A DNA stretch of 40,495 nucleotides from positions 1-40,495 of the forward strand of contig NZ_JAHHPM010000172.1 in assembly GCF_024606345.1 (NCBI RefSeq), written 5' to 3'. The position numbers were made by a program, and so were the translations under genes. The notes beneath the pieces are model-generated. The model had not been told where the DNA came from, ran no database searches, and was given only the letters and a program-made list of their open reading frames with translations. Positions 1-8,045 of the stretch are shown here, piece by piece. Source of the stretch: Endozoicomonas sp. YOMI1 (GTDB taxonomy: Bacteria; Pseudomonadota; Gammaproteobacteria; Pseudomonadales; Endozoicomonadaceae). How positions within the stretch are numbered: position 1 is the stretch's first letter; each line of letters begins with the position of its first letter.

Positions 1-76
1 AGGATAGCTGAACAGGGCTATTGATGCTTGAATAATGGATTTAGCGAATGGTTACTCTAAATCTCAAGTCATTTCT

Positions 77-127
77 CTAACTCATTGATTTAATTATCAA
101 ATTATCACTATGAAATTCGTACCACAT
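77..127 (-). pseudogene. Displaced original 3' end of cydX
   Basis: Read on the minus strand from 127, this starts with the same Met-Trp-Tyr-Glu-Phe-His codons as the middle of intact CydX, continues Ser-Asp-Asn-Leu-Ile-Ile-Lys-Ser-Met-Ser and stops at 77-79. The intact gene at 17405-17527 shares Ser-Asp-Asn after the repeat and then diverges (Phe-Asp-Asn-Glu-Ile-Asn). The most direct reading is that this is the native end of cydX, pushed about 17 kb away by the island, with the island supplying a replacement end. It has no start codon of its own. Confidence 0.75.
110..127. repeat. attL-like direct repeat, 18 bp
   Basis: The sequence is identical to 17447-17464. Imperfect similarity continues on the low-coordinate side of both copies (about 76-109 against 17411-17446), as expected when an integration site spans the end of a coding sequence. 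The identical core codes for the conserved CydX hexapeptide Met-Trp-Tyr-Glu-Phe-His on the minus strand. Confidence 0.8.
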
Positions 128-202
128 ATCATGAGTCAGTAGTTGTATATTATGTAACTTATTGATTCTTATCGCCTTTAAATATCCCTTTTATAACGAT
201 TA

Positions 203-273
203 AGTATCATTTAGTATCATATAAAGACGTTATTTGTAACCTAAATTGCAACCTGAAAATAATAATATGATAC
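203..273. promoter_or_regulatory. Repeated AGTATCAT boxes upstream of integrase
   Basis: AGTATCAT occurs at 203-210 and 213-220, ten bases (about one helical turn) apart. An inverted copy, ATGATAC, lies at 267-273, just before the integrase start at 290. Such an arrangement fits a binding site for an excisionase, integrase arm domain or regulator controlling integrase expression. The repeats are seen; the role is inferred. Confidence 0.4.
243..254 (+). repeat. Arm-type direct repeat, left copy
   Basis: AAATTGCAACCT here recurs identically at 17383-17394, inside the other end of the island. Twelve-base repeats set back from the two core sites resemble integrase arm-type binding sites. The assignment is inferred from position and orientation only. 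Confidence 0.4.
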
Positions 274-289
274 ATAGGGATATTGTTGT

Positions 290-1490
290 ATGACTATTTC
301 CTGCCAAAAAAGGAAGCGGAAAAACGGTAATGTTTATCGTTATGTGGTGACTGTTCGCAAGAAACACTTTTCCGCTACCGAGAGCCTGACTTTCCCTGAC
401 AAGGCTTCAGGCAGAGCCTGGGCAAAAGCCGTTGAAGCAGAAATGCAGGAACAGTCGTTGAATGCTGAGCAGGACAGCCTTCGATACGAGTCTGCCAAAT
501 CCAGGTCCGGTGATATTACCTTGAATCAGTATCTGGAAGCGTATTGCCGGAAAATGGAATCACTTCCGAAAGAGAGCCGGATCAGTTACCGGGATGCAGG
601 CTATCAAATTCTGGCAAAAATGCTGGTTAACTGAGAAACGCTCGAAAGAAATTACCGGAGATATGTTGATTGATCTTCTGGATGAACGATTAGAAAAAGT
701 AACGTCTGCCACCAACCATCTTTATGTATCTGTGTTGCGTCGTGCTTTGGATTTTCAAAAACGGGTTGGCCTGTATTTCAGACGGTTTATTACCGATGAT
801 CTGATGAAAGAGCTTTGGAAGCTGAAGCTGGTGGGCAAGTCGAAAGAAGACGATACACGCCCAACAGAGCATCAGGTGTATCTGCTTTATAAAGAGTTTC
901 TGGAGGGGTACAACAACCCAAGGGCAAAAGTACCTTACCACCATCTGATGTTATTCAGCATATACAGTGCATTTAGGGAAGGGGAGATTTGCAATATTCG
1001 CTACAGCGACCTGGATGTGGAAAATGGCGAGGTCATTATCCGGGACAGGAAAGACCCCAAGAAGAAATACGGCAATCACCAGAAAGTGCCGCTGTGTCCG
1101 GCCTGCCTCGAAATTATTGCTATGCAGCCAAGAACCGAGGGTGAGGACCGGATTTTTCCCTACAAGGCACAGTCGATATCTACCAAATTTTCAGAGCGAA
1201 CCAAGGCGCTTGGATTTCCGGAATTGCGATTTCACTCTTTCCGTCATGAAGGTATTTCCCGCTTCTTCGAACAGAAGATGAGTATTCCGGAGGTGGCCAT
1301 ACGCAGTGGTCATAAGACTTGGGATAATCTACGTCGTTATACCCACCTGATCCATCGTAACCCGCCTGACTTCTGGGCGAATTGTAAAAGGATTGAACAG
1401 GAATACTGGGGTGCGAATAGGGTGGAAAACCAAGCATTAAAGCGACATTCAAGCGAGAGTCCTTCTGATATTGCTCCAGCGGCCTTATAA
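290..1490 (+). pseudogene. Tyrosine recombinase (phage-type integrase), frameshifted
   Basis: Two overlapping ORFs in different frames (290-634 and 594-1490) together make one site-specific recombinase of about 400 residues. The first holds the N-terminal DNA-binding part. The second holds the core-binding and catalytic domains, with the catalytic Arg in SAFREGEI, a Lys-rich beta-hairpin, the HSFRHE box (HxxR), GHKTWDNL and the nucleophile region RRYTH. The catalytic residues all look intact. The break lies near 615-634; the run of five A at about 616-620 is a likely site of a one-base insertion, because removing one A joins the frames. The gene sits just inside the left repeat and reads into the island, as usual for an integrase beside its att site. 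A sequencing error in the homopolymer is the alternative to a true mutation. Confidence 0.85.
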
Positions 1491-1559
1491 ACAGGGCTGT
1501 CATCAGATGAAACCGCACTTGATTTCGCTGCCAGTTACGCTATAGTTTGCCGTAACAAT

Positions 1560-1606
1560 ACCCCTCCCGCTTCCCGTTAGATCAGCGCACCGCGAGGGGT
1601 TACTCG
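1560..1606 (+). terminator. Possible terminator after integrase
   Basis: ACCCCTC at 1560-1566 pairs perfectly with GAGGGGT at 1594-1600, and a short T run follows (about 1606-1611). The loop is long (27 bases) and the T run is not adjacent to the stem, so this is a weak candidate for a rho-independent terminator of the integrase transcript. Confidence 0.25.
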
Positions 1607-1655
1607 TTTTTGGGGATCAATAAATCCAATAACTTATCGGCCATAGAAGGGTTCT

Positions 1656-2621
1656 ATGAGTTCCTCCGGAAAGAAACCAGCCCACAAGTCCCCTTATCTC
1701 AAACCTCCTATTACCTTTGCGGAGCAAGTACAGAAGCTTCAGAAACGAAATCTGGAAGTGTCTGACACTGCAAAGGCTGAATTTTACCTTGGGCAGATCA
1801 ATTATTATCGTTTTACTGCCTACTGTTTGCCTTTTGAGGGGGATCAAACCTCTCATTGCTTCACTGATGGCGTGTCATTTGACGATATTTTAAACCTCTA
1901 TATTTTTGATCGGGAACTCAGGTTGCTGGTGATGGACGCTATTGAGCGAATAGAAGTCTCATTGCGTACACAATTTGCCTATCATCTGAGCCATAATCAC
2001 CAGACTGCGCACCCTCATTTGAAGTCCGAAATTTTTTCGGATCCAGTCATTTATGCCAATAGCCTGCATAACCTGGAAAAGGATATCAAAAGAAGCAAAG
2101 AAGACTTCATCCGGCATCTGGTTGATAAATACAGTGACTCATTGCCGCCGGTATGGGCTGTGGTTGAATTGTTGACCATGGGGCAGCTATCAAAATGGTT
2201 TGGCAATATCAAATACCGACATGACCGGCAGTCAATCAGTCGCATTTACGGGCTGGATGAAAAGGTGATGACTTCATTTTGCGAGCATCTGTCTTTAGTC
2301 CGGAATCATGCAGCGCATCATGCCCGCCTTTGGAATCGTGATTTCACGAAAACTCCCATGCTACCCCGAAAGGCGGATTTACAATTGGTCAGCAGTCTGG
2401 TTGTTAAGCCCGAATATGACCGGCAGCTCAGAAAGCTATACAACACCTTTGTGATTCTTGCCTATTTGATGGAAAAGATTTGTGGTGAAAACCATTGGCA
2501 GGATCGTCTGGTTAAGTTGATTAATGCCCACCGCATTGATGTTCGCAAGATGGGCTTTCCTGATGACTGGTTGCAGCGGCTGATGTGGCAGGGTTTTGCA
2601 GTGGAACGCTCTGGCTGCTAG
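1656..2621 (+). CDS. Abi family (Abi_2/AbiD/F-like) HEPN protein
   Basis: The protein has 321 residues, a usual length for the Abi_2 family (abortive infection proteins first known from lactococcal AbiD/AbiF). Recognisable family segments are the N-terminal Pro-rich lead, the FYLGQINYYRFTAYCLPF block (about residues 42-60), the IFDRELRLLVMDAIERIEVSLRTQ block, and near residue 215 the motif RNHAAHH. This matches the Rx4-6H motif of HEPN ribonucleases. Known members are thought to stop phage growth by RNA cleavage or translation arrest; that role is inferred here. The ATG at 1656 is preceded by AGAAGGG at a suitable distance. The gene stands alone on the plus strand between the integrase and the ParDE-type pair, and opposes the leftward defence block. 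Family assignment is firm; the phage target is unknown. Confidence 0.85.
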   Translation: MSSSGKKPAHKSPYLKPPITFAEQVQKLQKRNLEVSDTAKAEFYLGQINYYRFTAYCLPFEGDQTSHCFTDGVSFDDILNLYIFDRELRLLVMDAIERIEVSLRTQFAYHLSHNHQTAHPHLKSEIFSDPVIYANSLHNLEKDIKRSKEDFIRHLVDKYSDSLPPVWAVVELLTMGQLSKWFGNIKYRHDRQSISRIYGLDEKVMTSFCEHLSLVRNHAAHHARLWNRDFTKTPMLPRKADLQLVSSLVVKPEYDRQLRKLYNTFVILAYLMEKICGENHWQDRLVKLINAHRIDVRKMGFPDDWLQRLMWQGFAVERSGC

Positions 2622-2768
2622 TCCGTGCCAGTTCATCTTGATTATTTCCTAGTGTTGGTAAGGCCGGTAACCACGACTACCGGCAGTAATGTTGCATGCC
2701 ATGAACCTGTTCCCATCTTTTACTTTCATTCCTGAGACACCTGGGCAATGGTCGCATCTGTGCTAATC

Positions 2769-2786
2769 TGGTGTAATATTACACCA
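2769..2786. promoter_or_regulatory. Perfect 18-bp palindromic operator/promoter of the parDE-type pair
   Basis: TGGTGTAATATTACACCA is a perfect inverted repeat placed 24 bases before the antitoxin start. It contains TAATAT, which could serve as a -10 element. Antitoxins of the ribbon-helix-helix class repress their own operons through such palindromes, so this is very likely the autoregulatory site. Confidence 0.65.
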
Positions 2787-2810
2787 CAATAGATAGGCAG
2801 GAGATGACCC

Positions 2811-3056
2811 ATGGCCAGGCAAAGCATTACCCTCACTTCACCCAATGACCAATGGTTGCAGGCTCAGGTTGAGAGCGACGAGTATGGCAGTAAAAGTGAA
2901 GTAGTGAATGACTTGATTCGCCAGGCCAGGCAGCGTCAGGAGGCGACAGAGTCTCTTCGGAGTGCACTTATTACCGGTGAAAACAGCGGGATCAGCAACG
3001 ATACAGTAGACGATATCCGGGAGCGTGTATTAGCCCGGAGAGTCAAGCATGACTAA
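2811..3056 (+). CDS. ParD-like antitoxin (ribbon-helix-helix)
   Basis: This 81-residue protein begins MARQSITLTSPNDQWLQ, typical of the ParD/CopG ribbon-helix-helix antitoxins: a short beta strand, then a two-helix DNA-binding unit with YGSKSEVVNDLIRQARQ (about residues 25-42), then a C-terminal tail that would bind the toxin. It is expected to neutralise the ParE partner and to repress the operon through the palindrome upstream. AGGAG lies seven bases before the ATG. It overlaps the toxin gene by 8 bases, so the two are translationally coupled. Such pairs often stabilise islands and plasmids. Confidence 0.85.
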   Translation: MARQSITLTSPNDQWLQAQVESDEYGSKSEVVNDLIRQARQRQEATESLRSALITGENSGISNDTVDDIRERVLARRVKHD

Positions 3057-3342
3057 GTACCGCCTGTCGGCGGAAGCCGGACAGGATATTGAGCGGATAT
3101 TCGAGTTTGGTCTTGATTGTTTCGGGTATGAGCAGGCCAGTCGTTATCTGGATGGCTTGGAAACGCATCTGAACTTGCTGGCGCAGCACCCAAATCATTA
3201 CCCTGCTATCCGTCATATACGTGAAGGTTATCGACGTAGTGTGTATGGAGTTCATGCTGTCTATTACTCTGAGCTTGACGATGGGGTTTTGATTGTTCGT
3301 ATTTTGGGCAGGCAGGATTTTGTCGAAGCTTTGAATGTATAG
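3049..3342 (+). CDS. ParE-like toxin (RelE/ParE superfamily)
   Basis: The protein has 97 residues. MTKYRLSAEAGQDIERIFEFG is the usual ParE start (strand, then helix with acidic and aromatic residues). A central RHIREGYRRSVYGVHAVYY segment and the DGVLIVRILGRQDF end are hallmarks of the ParE/RelE fold. Known ParE toxins poison DNA gyrase, while RelE relatives cleave mRNA; the RILGRQDF ending favours ParE. The start overlaps the antitoxin end. The gene is complete, so the pair may be active and may help keep the island in place even though its integrase is broken. Confidence 0.85.
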   Translation: MTKYRLSAEAGQDIERIFEFGLDCFGYEQASRYLDGLETHLNLLAQHPNHYPAIRHIREGYRRSVYGVHAVYYSELDDGVLIVRILGRQDFVEALNV

Positions 3343-3392
3343 AACTGGGCAGTTAAAGAGAGTAAGGGCTGATTTTGTTCAAGGGGCGAACT

Positions 3393-3608
3393 ATGAGCCG
3401 ACATGAAACATGGCGAACCCAGAAATACTGGCAATCTGTCGGGGGCTATCTGATCGAGGAATTTCACGCCATCAAAGCCAGTAGAAATAAGCAGATTGGA
3501 AAGCGGTTGATTGATGGCGTGATTGTTTTGGGTGAGCAGCAAGGCTCTCAGGTTGGCGGGCAGTATGATCTTGTTGATAAGGATATCATGCTCGGTTATT
3601 GCGGTTAA
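3393..3608 (+). CDS. Small unrecognised protein, possibly C-terminally truncated
   Basis: An ORF of 71 residues starts at the ATG at 3393 (AAGGGG seven bases upstream gives a good ribosome binding site). The sequence has a hydrophilic start, MSRHETWRTQKYW, followed by GGYLIEEFHAI and a RLIDGVIVLGEQQ segment. I recall similar N-termini in longer proteins of restriction islands but cannot assign a function. The C-terminus stops abruptly after VDKDI, and another frame stays open to 3705. Truncation by a frameshift or deletion is therefore possible. It lies tail to tail with the GIY-YIG gene. Confidence 0.45.
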   Translation: MSRHETWRTQKYWQSVGGYLIEEFHAIKASRNKQIGKRLIDGVIVLGEQQGSQVGGQYDLVDKDIMLGYCG

Positions 3609-3706
3609 AGGGGAGTCTGTGGGTGTTGGGGAAAAAGTATTTATTGAAAAAGGTGAGATCAAAGGTACTGCGCCGAGCCTGGCGCAGTACGAAGTGGAGG
3701 TTTAAG

Positions 3707-4579
3707 TTAAAGCCCAAGATCCCTTAAAGATTGCTGATGATCATTGACCCAGGAAGTCGGACCATTAGTACTTCGCCCCCTAAGCGTACAGGCAGCTGCA
3801 CTGGGGCTACTGAACTCATAATCTTCGGTGAAGACATAACAATTATCACTTTCCGCGAGTATGCCTTTTTCAATTAGCCTGGTTCTACTGGCCCGCAAGC
3901 GTTCAGGGCAAGAATTAACCGGGTTTTCAACCGCCTGTGAGCCTTTAAAAACGGTAAAGCCACCCTCAGAGCGCTTACCAGTTGCCATAAGCGAGCCTTT
4001 GACCTTGCAATGAAATAACGGTGCACTCTCTGATGCAAAAGCGGTAATGGTACTGCCAGACTTGGTCGCTGGCAAAGAATATACCAAGTGGTGAATCCCC
4101 AACACAGGTAGTAGCTGCAACATGCGCTCAATATAAACATCCATTTCTGCACGATCCGCTTCAGGCAATGAAGAGCCACTTGCAGCATTATTCATGATAA
4201 TGGTTCGCTTATTAGTTTGGGCCAATTGAATCAGTTTTCCCTCTATGTAGCGTATATGGGCTTTCGTTAGGTTATCGTCTTTGCTGACAAAGGCAGAGGT
4301 ATGAATCCAGTAGTCTTTTTCCTCATTTTTGGCATGCTGTTTCAGCCGCTTGGAAACGTCCTCTGCTTCGCCTATATAAAAAACCGGATCACCAGACTCA
4401 GAATCAGTGCCCGTTAGCAGATAAACCCCTGGGCTGCTCAACTCTGGCCGAGTCAGAAAATCATCAAGATCACTTCGAGGTCCGGCAATGGCCTTGCCTG
4501 TCCAATTGGAAATTTCGGCGGTACTCAGTCCGGTTGGGCTGCCTTTGACAAGAAACAGTTTGATGGTGGCTGGCTGCAT
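3707..4579 (-). CDS. GIY-YIG nuclease family protein with DUF4357 C-terminus
   Basis: This 290-residue protein has a GIY-YIG-type domain at about residues 45-130. GVYLLTG stands in the GIY position and FYIGEAEDVSKRLKQH in the YIG position with the following catalytic Arg; Glu in IRYIEGKLI fits the metal-binding residue. The C-terminal half (about residues 215-285: GGFTVFKGSQAVEN, LRASRTRLIEKGIL, FTEDYEFSSPSAAA) matches DUF4357, a small domain often attached to restriction-type nucleases. The protein is predicted to be a DNA-binding or DNA-cutting defence factor. It is the last gene of the leftward defence block, 82 bases after zorE. Whether it belongs to the Zorya operon or is a separate system is not known. 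Domain calls are firm; the role is inferred. Confidence 0.8.
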   Translation of the reverse strand: MQPATIKLFLVKGSPTGLSTAEISNWTGKAIAGPRSDLDDFLTRPELSSPGVYLLTGTDSESGDPVFYIGEAEDVSKRLKQHAKNEEKDYWIHTSAFVSKDDNLTKAHIRYIEGKLIQLAQTNKRTIIMNNAASGSSLPEADRAEMDVYIERMLQLLPVLGIHHLVYSLPATKSGSTITAFASESAPLFHCKVKGSLMATGKRSEGGFTVFKGSQAVENPVNSCPERLRASRTRLIEKGILAESDNCYVFTEDYEFSSPSAAACTLRGRSTNGPTSWVNDHQQSLRDLGL

Positions 4580-4661
4580 ATACGAGAATCACGTTCAATA
4601 AATATACAAGCCATATCGACCCCATCAACTTGATCATTATTGATTGGCAACGGTTTTGTTT

Positions 4662-5747
4662 TTATAAGAAATCTTCAGGCTGAACAATCTTCCAACCTGG
4701 TATAGCCTGATCAATCTTTTCGATGGTTATGGCTAATTTATTCTCAGGCCAGGCAACATCGGCGATAGTAATAACATCGCCACGATTGTTGGTTATTGAG
4801 TAGCCAATTTCTGGAGGTTGATACCCTCTCTTTTGTAACTTTATAAGCACACCATCGAGTGCTGAATCGGCGAGCTGGAGTACCTTGCTCCACTGTTTCT
4901 CAATCAAACCTTGTTCCAGTCTAAGCTGGGTAATAATTTGCATGTCACGATGTTTGACATGCATGTGACCATGCTCTTTTCGGTGACAATCAACACAGAG
5001 TGCCTGAAGGTTTTCAGGGCGATTATTACCAGGGATTGTATCGATATGATGGGTGTGAAGAAGATTTTTATGGCTGTTCAGATTTACATGGCAATTTTCG
5101 CAGGTGTAGTTTCTTGATGCCCGATAATTTTGGGATACAGTTCGCCAATCAGATGAATAGTCTGCTTTATCGGGATCGCCGCCAATACCGCTGGGTAAAT
5201 AAGGAAAGAAGGAACTGTATGTAGAGAAAAACTGCGGTATATCAAAGTTATCCCTTACCATCCGGCGGATGTTTCTGTCAGAAGCTCCCTGATAATTGAG
5301 CTTTTCAAGACAGAACATGCACACATCAAGACTGACATCACCTTCTTTTGTGGTTCGGTCAATTTTACTTTTACCGAAAATATGAAATTCCCCCGAAAGA
5401 TTATTTGTTGCTTTGTATTTTTCAAACTGCTTCTTTTTCTTCATATCATGCAGAGTAGAACAAAATGTGACATGGAATTTCTTTCGTTCTGCTTTCTCTA
5501 CTAATGCTTTTTCAATGCCTCTGTTTGTGTGGTTAGGAATATAAAGAACAACCTGTCGCCCCTCATAGGAGAAAAGCCCTCCCCTTAACTGAAGTTCTTC
5601 AGGGTTAACCTCAATACCTTCCCCGCTCAAACTTACGTCAATTTCGTCGATAGGCTTGACTTCATCATCCAATGAAAACTTGCTACGACCAGCTCCAATT
5701 TGGCTGGCAATATTCCACAAAGCACTAAAGTCAACGTCAAGCTTCAT
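4662..5747 (-). CDS. zorE: ZorE-like HNH endonuclease (Zorya type II effector)
   Basis: The protein has 361 residues with an HNH nuclease core at about residues 213-260: a Cys pair at 216/219 (CENC), HHID at 233-236, Asn in the NRPENLQAL segment, and a second Cys pair at 251/254 (CVDC) ending in HRKEH. In type II Zorya (ZorA-ZorB-ZorE) this protein is the effector that nicks or degrades phage DNA after the membrane motor senses infection. The N-terminal 200 residues carry no domain that I recognise apart from CMFCLEKL, a possible extra metal-binding pair. The gene follows zorB by 5 bases in the same direction, which strongly supports the assignment. A stand-alone HNH gene is unlikely given the position. 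Confidence 0.85.
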   Translation of the reverse strand: MKLDVDFSALWNIASQIGAGRSKFSLDDEVKPIDEIDVSLSGEGIEVNPEELQLRGGLFSYEGRQVVLYIPNHTNRGIEKALVEKAERKKFHVTFCSTLHDMKKKKQFEKYKATNNLSGEFHIFGKSKIDRTTKEGDVSLDVCMFCLEKLNYQGASDRNIRRMVRDNFDIPQFFSTYSSFFPYLPSGIGGDPDKADYSSDWRTVSQNYRASRNYTCENCHVNLNSHKNLLHTHHIDTIPGNNRPENLQALCVDCHRKEHGHMHVKHRDMQIITQLRLEQGLIEKQWSKVLQLADSALDGVLIKLQKRGYQPPEIGYSITNNRGDVITIADVAWPENKLAITIEKIDQAIPGWKIVQPEDFL

Positions 5748-5752
5748 ATTGA

Positions 5753-6457
5753 TTATTCCACCAGAATTTTTCTTATTTGTGTTTCAGCGTTCGTTACCAC
5801 TCTGAAATCAACCCGACGAGATCTAATGGCATCTTCCAGTCCATCATCTGTCAATATCGGTCTTGAGGAGGAATAACCAACAGCTGCGACATTCATTCTG
5901 ATCCAATCTCTGCGTTGTTTATTGGCTTCTGTATCATGAATATATTTAAGGACAGAATTTGTCCTTTTTTGGGAAAGATTCATATTATTGAAATATGCAT
6001 CTTCCGTACTTGAACCCTCCCAGTCAGAGCTGGTATGCCCTTCGATTCTTATTTCTTCAACTACATCACTAAACTGTTCAAGGGTAGAGAGAAATCTCGG
6101 AAAGAAATTACTTAAAATAAGCTGGAATGAATCAGTAACTTCGGACTTGCCTGTGTCGAATAAAATATCCGGCGATTTGAACCTGAAAGCCAGAGAATCC
6201 CTGTCAATTTCAGCATCCCATTTTGCCAGATCATCCTTAAACTCTGCCATCAGACTTTCATAAATAGCTACCTGGTTGCCCTGGTACGCAATTGCAACAT
6301 CTTTGATTTTGTTCCGTTCAATAATGGCAGAGCGCATTAGGGCAATGGATATGAACAGGAAAACCATCATCAACCCGGCCATAAGGTCGGAAACATTCAT
6401 CCAGTGTTCACTGTCCTGGTGATTGGCCTTGCTGGATTGCCCTATGATTTTCTTCAT
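5753..6457 (-). CDS. zorB: ZorB, MotB/OmpA-like motor subunit (Zorya)
   Basis: This 234-residue protein has a single membrane segment near residues 22-42 that contains an Asp in VSDLMAGLM, the place of the ion-carrying Asp of MotB. A short linker follows, and then an OmpA-like peptidoglycan-binding domain in the C-terminal half (FDTGKSEVT, IRIEGHTSSD, NMNLSQKRTNSVLKYI, RRVDFRVV). In Zorya, ZorB pairs with ZorA to form an ion-driven inner-membrane motor anchored to the cell wall. The start codon overlaps the zorA stop by one base (TGATG), showing translational coupling. All key features look intact. Confidence 0.9.
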   Translation of the reverse strand: MKKIIGQSSKANHQDSEHWMNVSDLMAGLMMVFLFISIALMRSAIIERNKIKDVAIAYQGNQVAIYESLMAEFKDDLAKWDAEIDRDSLAFRFKSPDILFDTGKSEVTDSFQLILSNFFPRFLSTLEQFSDVVEEIRIEGHTSSDWEGSSTEDAYFNNMNLSQKRTNSVLKYIHDTEANKQRRDWIRMNVAAVGYSSSRPILTDDGLEDAIRSRRVDFRVVTNAETQIRKILVE

Positions 6458-7968
6458 CAGTAACCGTACCCCTTGTCATTGTCCTGGGGCGGCTTATGAG
6501 TGGAAATCATACGGTGATAGTCTTCGGCCATCTTCTGTGTGATGCTGGTCAGTGCTTTACCCATTTCTTGCATTACCCGGTTCAGCTCCTGCTGCAATGA
6601 CTGGTCAAGTGCCGCAAGCTGTCTGTTAACCCCTTCGCCTGAACGACTGACAGCCTCCCGGATTTGACCTTCTACAGCACCAAGAGATTTCTTTGACTGG
6701 TCCTGAATGGTGGTAAGCACTGCACTAATAGAACGCTCAAGCTCACCCTGAAGATTCTTACTGCTGTGTTCAAGACGCTCCACCATATCTCTGGTGGTTT
6801 TATGAACCTGTTCAGATCCATCTTTCAAAGTGGTAGTGATCGAGTCGGCATTACTTGTGAGGCTATCGGCCATACTGGTAATAGAGGCATTGGTCTGGTT
6901 GACGGAGGTACTGAACTGGGTCGCACCTTCCAACATGACCTTTTTCATTTCCTGTGCGCCTTGCTGAAGCTGATCTCCTACTCCCTTAACTTGAGACTGA
7001 ATTTCAGGCACTGCCTTAACTGCCTGGTCTCGCATATTTACAAAAGCCTCTAAATGGCGCTGAAGCTCCGCAATTTGATGCTGATTAACTTCCAGTACAG
7101 CTTTCAGCTGATCCATAGACGCCGGGATTTCTCCTGTTTTTTCACTGATGGTGGATACGGCATCCCGAGTACTGTCTATTGCTTTGACTCCCTCTGCGTA
7201 TTGCTGGCTCATTTGGGTCAGCTGTTCCATATATTGCTGTTGCCAATCCACCAGTTTTTTGACCGAAGCATCAAGGGCTTTAAAGTTTTCTCCAAATTGT
7301 TCTGTCAGATTTTGATTAAACTCCACAATAACTTGCTTCAGAGCTTCGATAACTTGTTCGGTGGCCGACTTGGAGAGCATATCCGCAAAGCTCTCCATTT
7401 GCGTCCAGAGTTTCAGGGCAAAGGCTTGATACTCTTCATCACGTTTTTTTCCAGCCGTTTGAAGATCCATGCGAAGATTCTTAAGCTGGCCGTTGACTGA
7501 ACCATCCTCGTTGCCGGCCAGACTTTCTCTCAGCTGAGTCAGTAGTTCTGTCTGTCCGGATAGCTGCTGATAAATATCCTTAGGGGTTACATCTTCTTTC
7601 TCATCCCCATCTTCCCTAATCGGGGCAAATTTCCATGCATCCAACGCTTTGAAGAGAATCGAAGCAAACATACCCACCAAACTGGTGATAAAGGCTGTTT
7701 TCAGACCATCTAACAGTAATGAAATACTCTCATCAATCTTATCGGGCTGAAAATGCAACAGACCAATTATAATCCCGGTAAAGGTTCCCAGAATGCCCAA
7801 TGAAGTCATGACGTTGGGTGCATGTTCGAGAAAGCGTGAATGTTTTCCACGACTTGCCTCAAAAATAGCCAGTACAAATACACCCAGAATTAACCAAATG
7901 AAAATATCAGTCCAAAGCTCTGACGAAGCCTTATAAAACAAACCCTCGAGAAAATTTCCTGGTGACAT
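6457..7968 (-). CDS. zorA: ZorA, MotA/TolQ-like motor subunit (Zorya)
   Basis: The protein has 503 residues. The N-terminal 115 residues hold the MotA/ExbB-like membrane part: a first membrane helix at about 17-37, then the conserved MTSLGILGTFTGIIIGLL segment at about 54-71, and LKTAFITSLVGMFASILF at about 89-106. The remaining 380 residues are long helical coiled coil rich in Gln, Glu and Ser. This is the cytoplasmic tail that in Zorya is thought to carry the infection signal to the effector. It is much shorter than ZorA of type I systems (about 700 residues), in line with type II. The promoter may lie in the 77-base gap before it. Confidence 0.9.
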   Translation of the reverse strand: MSPGNFLEGLFYKASSELWTDIFIWLILGVFVLAIFEASRGKHSRFLEHAPNVMTSLGILGTFTGIIIGLLHFQPDKIDESISLLLDGLKTAFITSLVGMFASILFKALDAWKFAPIREDGDEKEDVTPKDIYQQLSGQTELLTQLRESLAGNEDGSVNGQLKNLRMDLQTAGKKRDEEYQAFALKLWTQMESFADMLSKSATEQVIEALKQVIVEFNQNLTEQFGENFKALDASVKKLVDWQQQYMEQLTQMSQQYAEGVKAIDSTRDAVSTISEKTGEIPASMDQLKAVLEVNQHQIAELQRHLEAFVNMRDQAVKAVPEIQSQVKGVGDQLQQGAQEMKKVMLEGATQFSTSVNQTNASITSMADSLTSNADSITTTLKDGSEQVHKTTRDMVERLEHSSKNLQGELERSISAVLTTIQDQSKKSLGAVEGQIREAVSRSGEGVNRQLAALDQSLQQELNRVMQEMGKALTSITQKMAEDYHRMISTHKPPQDNDKGYGY

Positions 7969-8045
7969 TGAAATACCTGTATATAGAGTCGTAATCTGCG
8001 TTAATCGGCTGTGTTAGTGCTGCCTTTATTTACTGAATAAGTGGC
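7969..8045 (-). promoter_or_regulatory. Gap between res and zorA, possible zor promoter
   Basis: These 77 bases separate the restriction block from zorA. Read on the minus strand there is TTAACG followed, 15 bases later, by TATACA, a poor to fair sigma-70 match. The two systems could be co-transcribed or separately expressed; the gap is just wide enough for a promoter. No terminator hairpin is evident. Confidence 0.3.

Noticed and set aside
3523-3705. Plus-strand ORF of 60 codons
   Set aside because: Overlaps the 3393-3608 gene in another frame and has no ribosome binding site; noted only as a possible shifted end of that gene.
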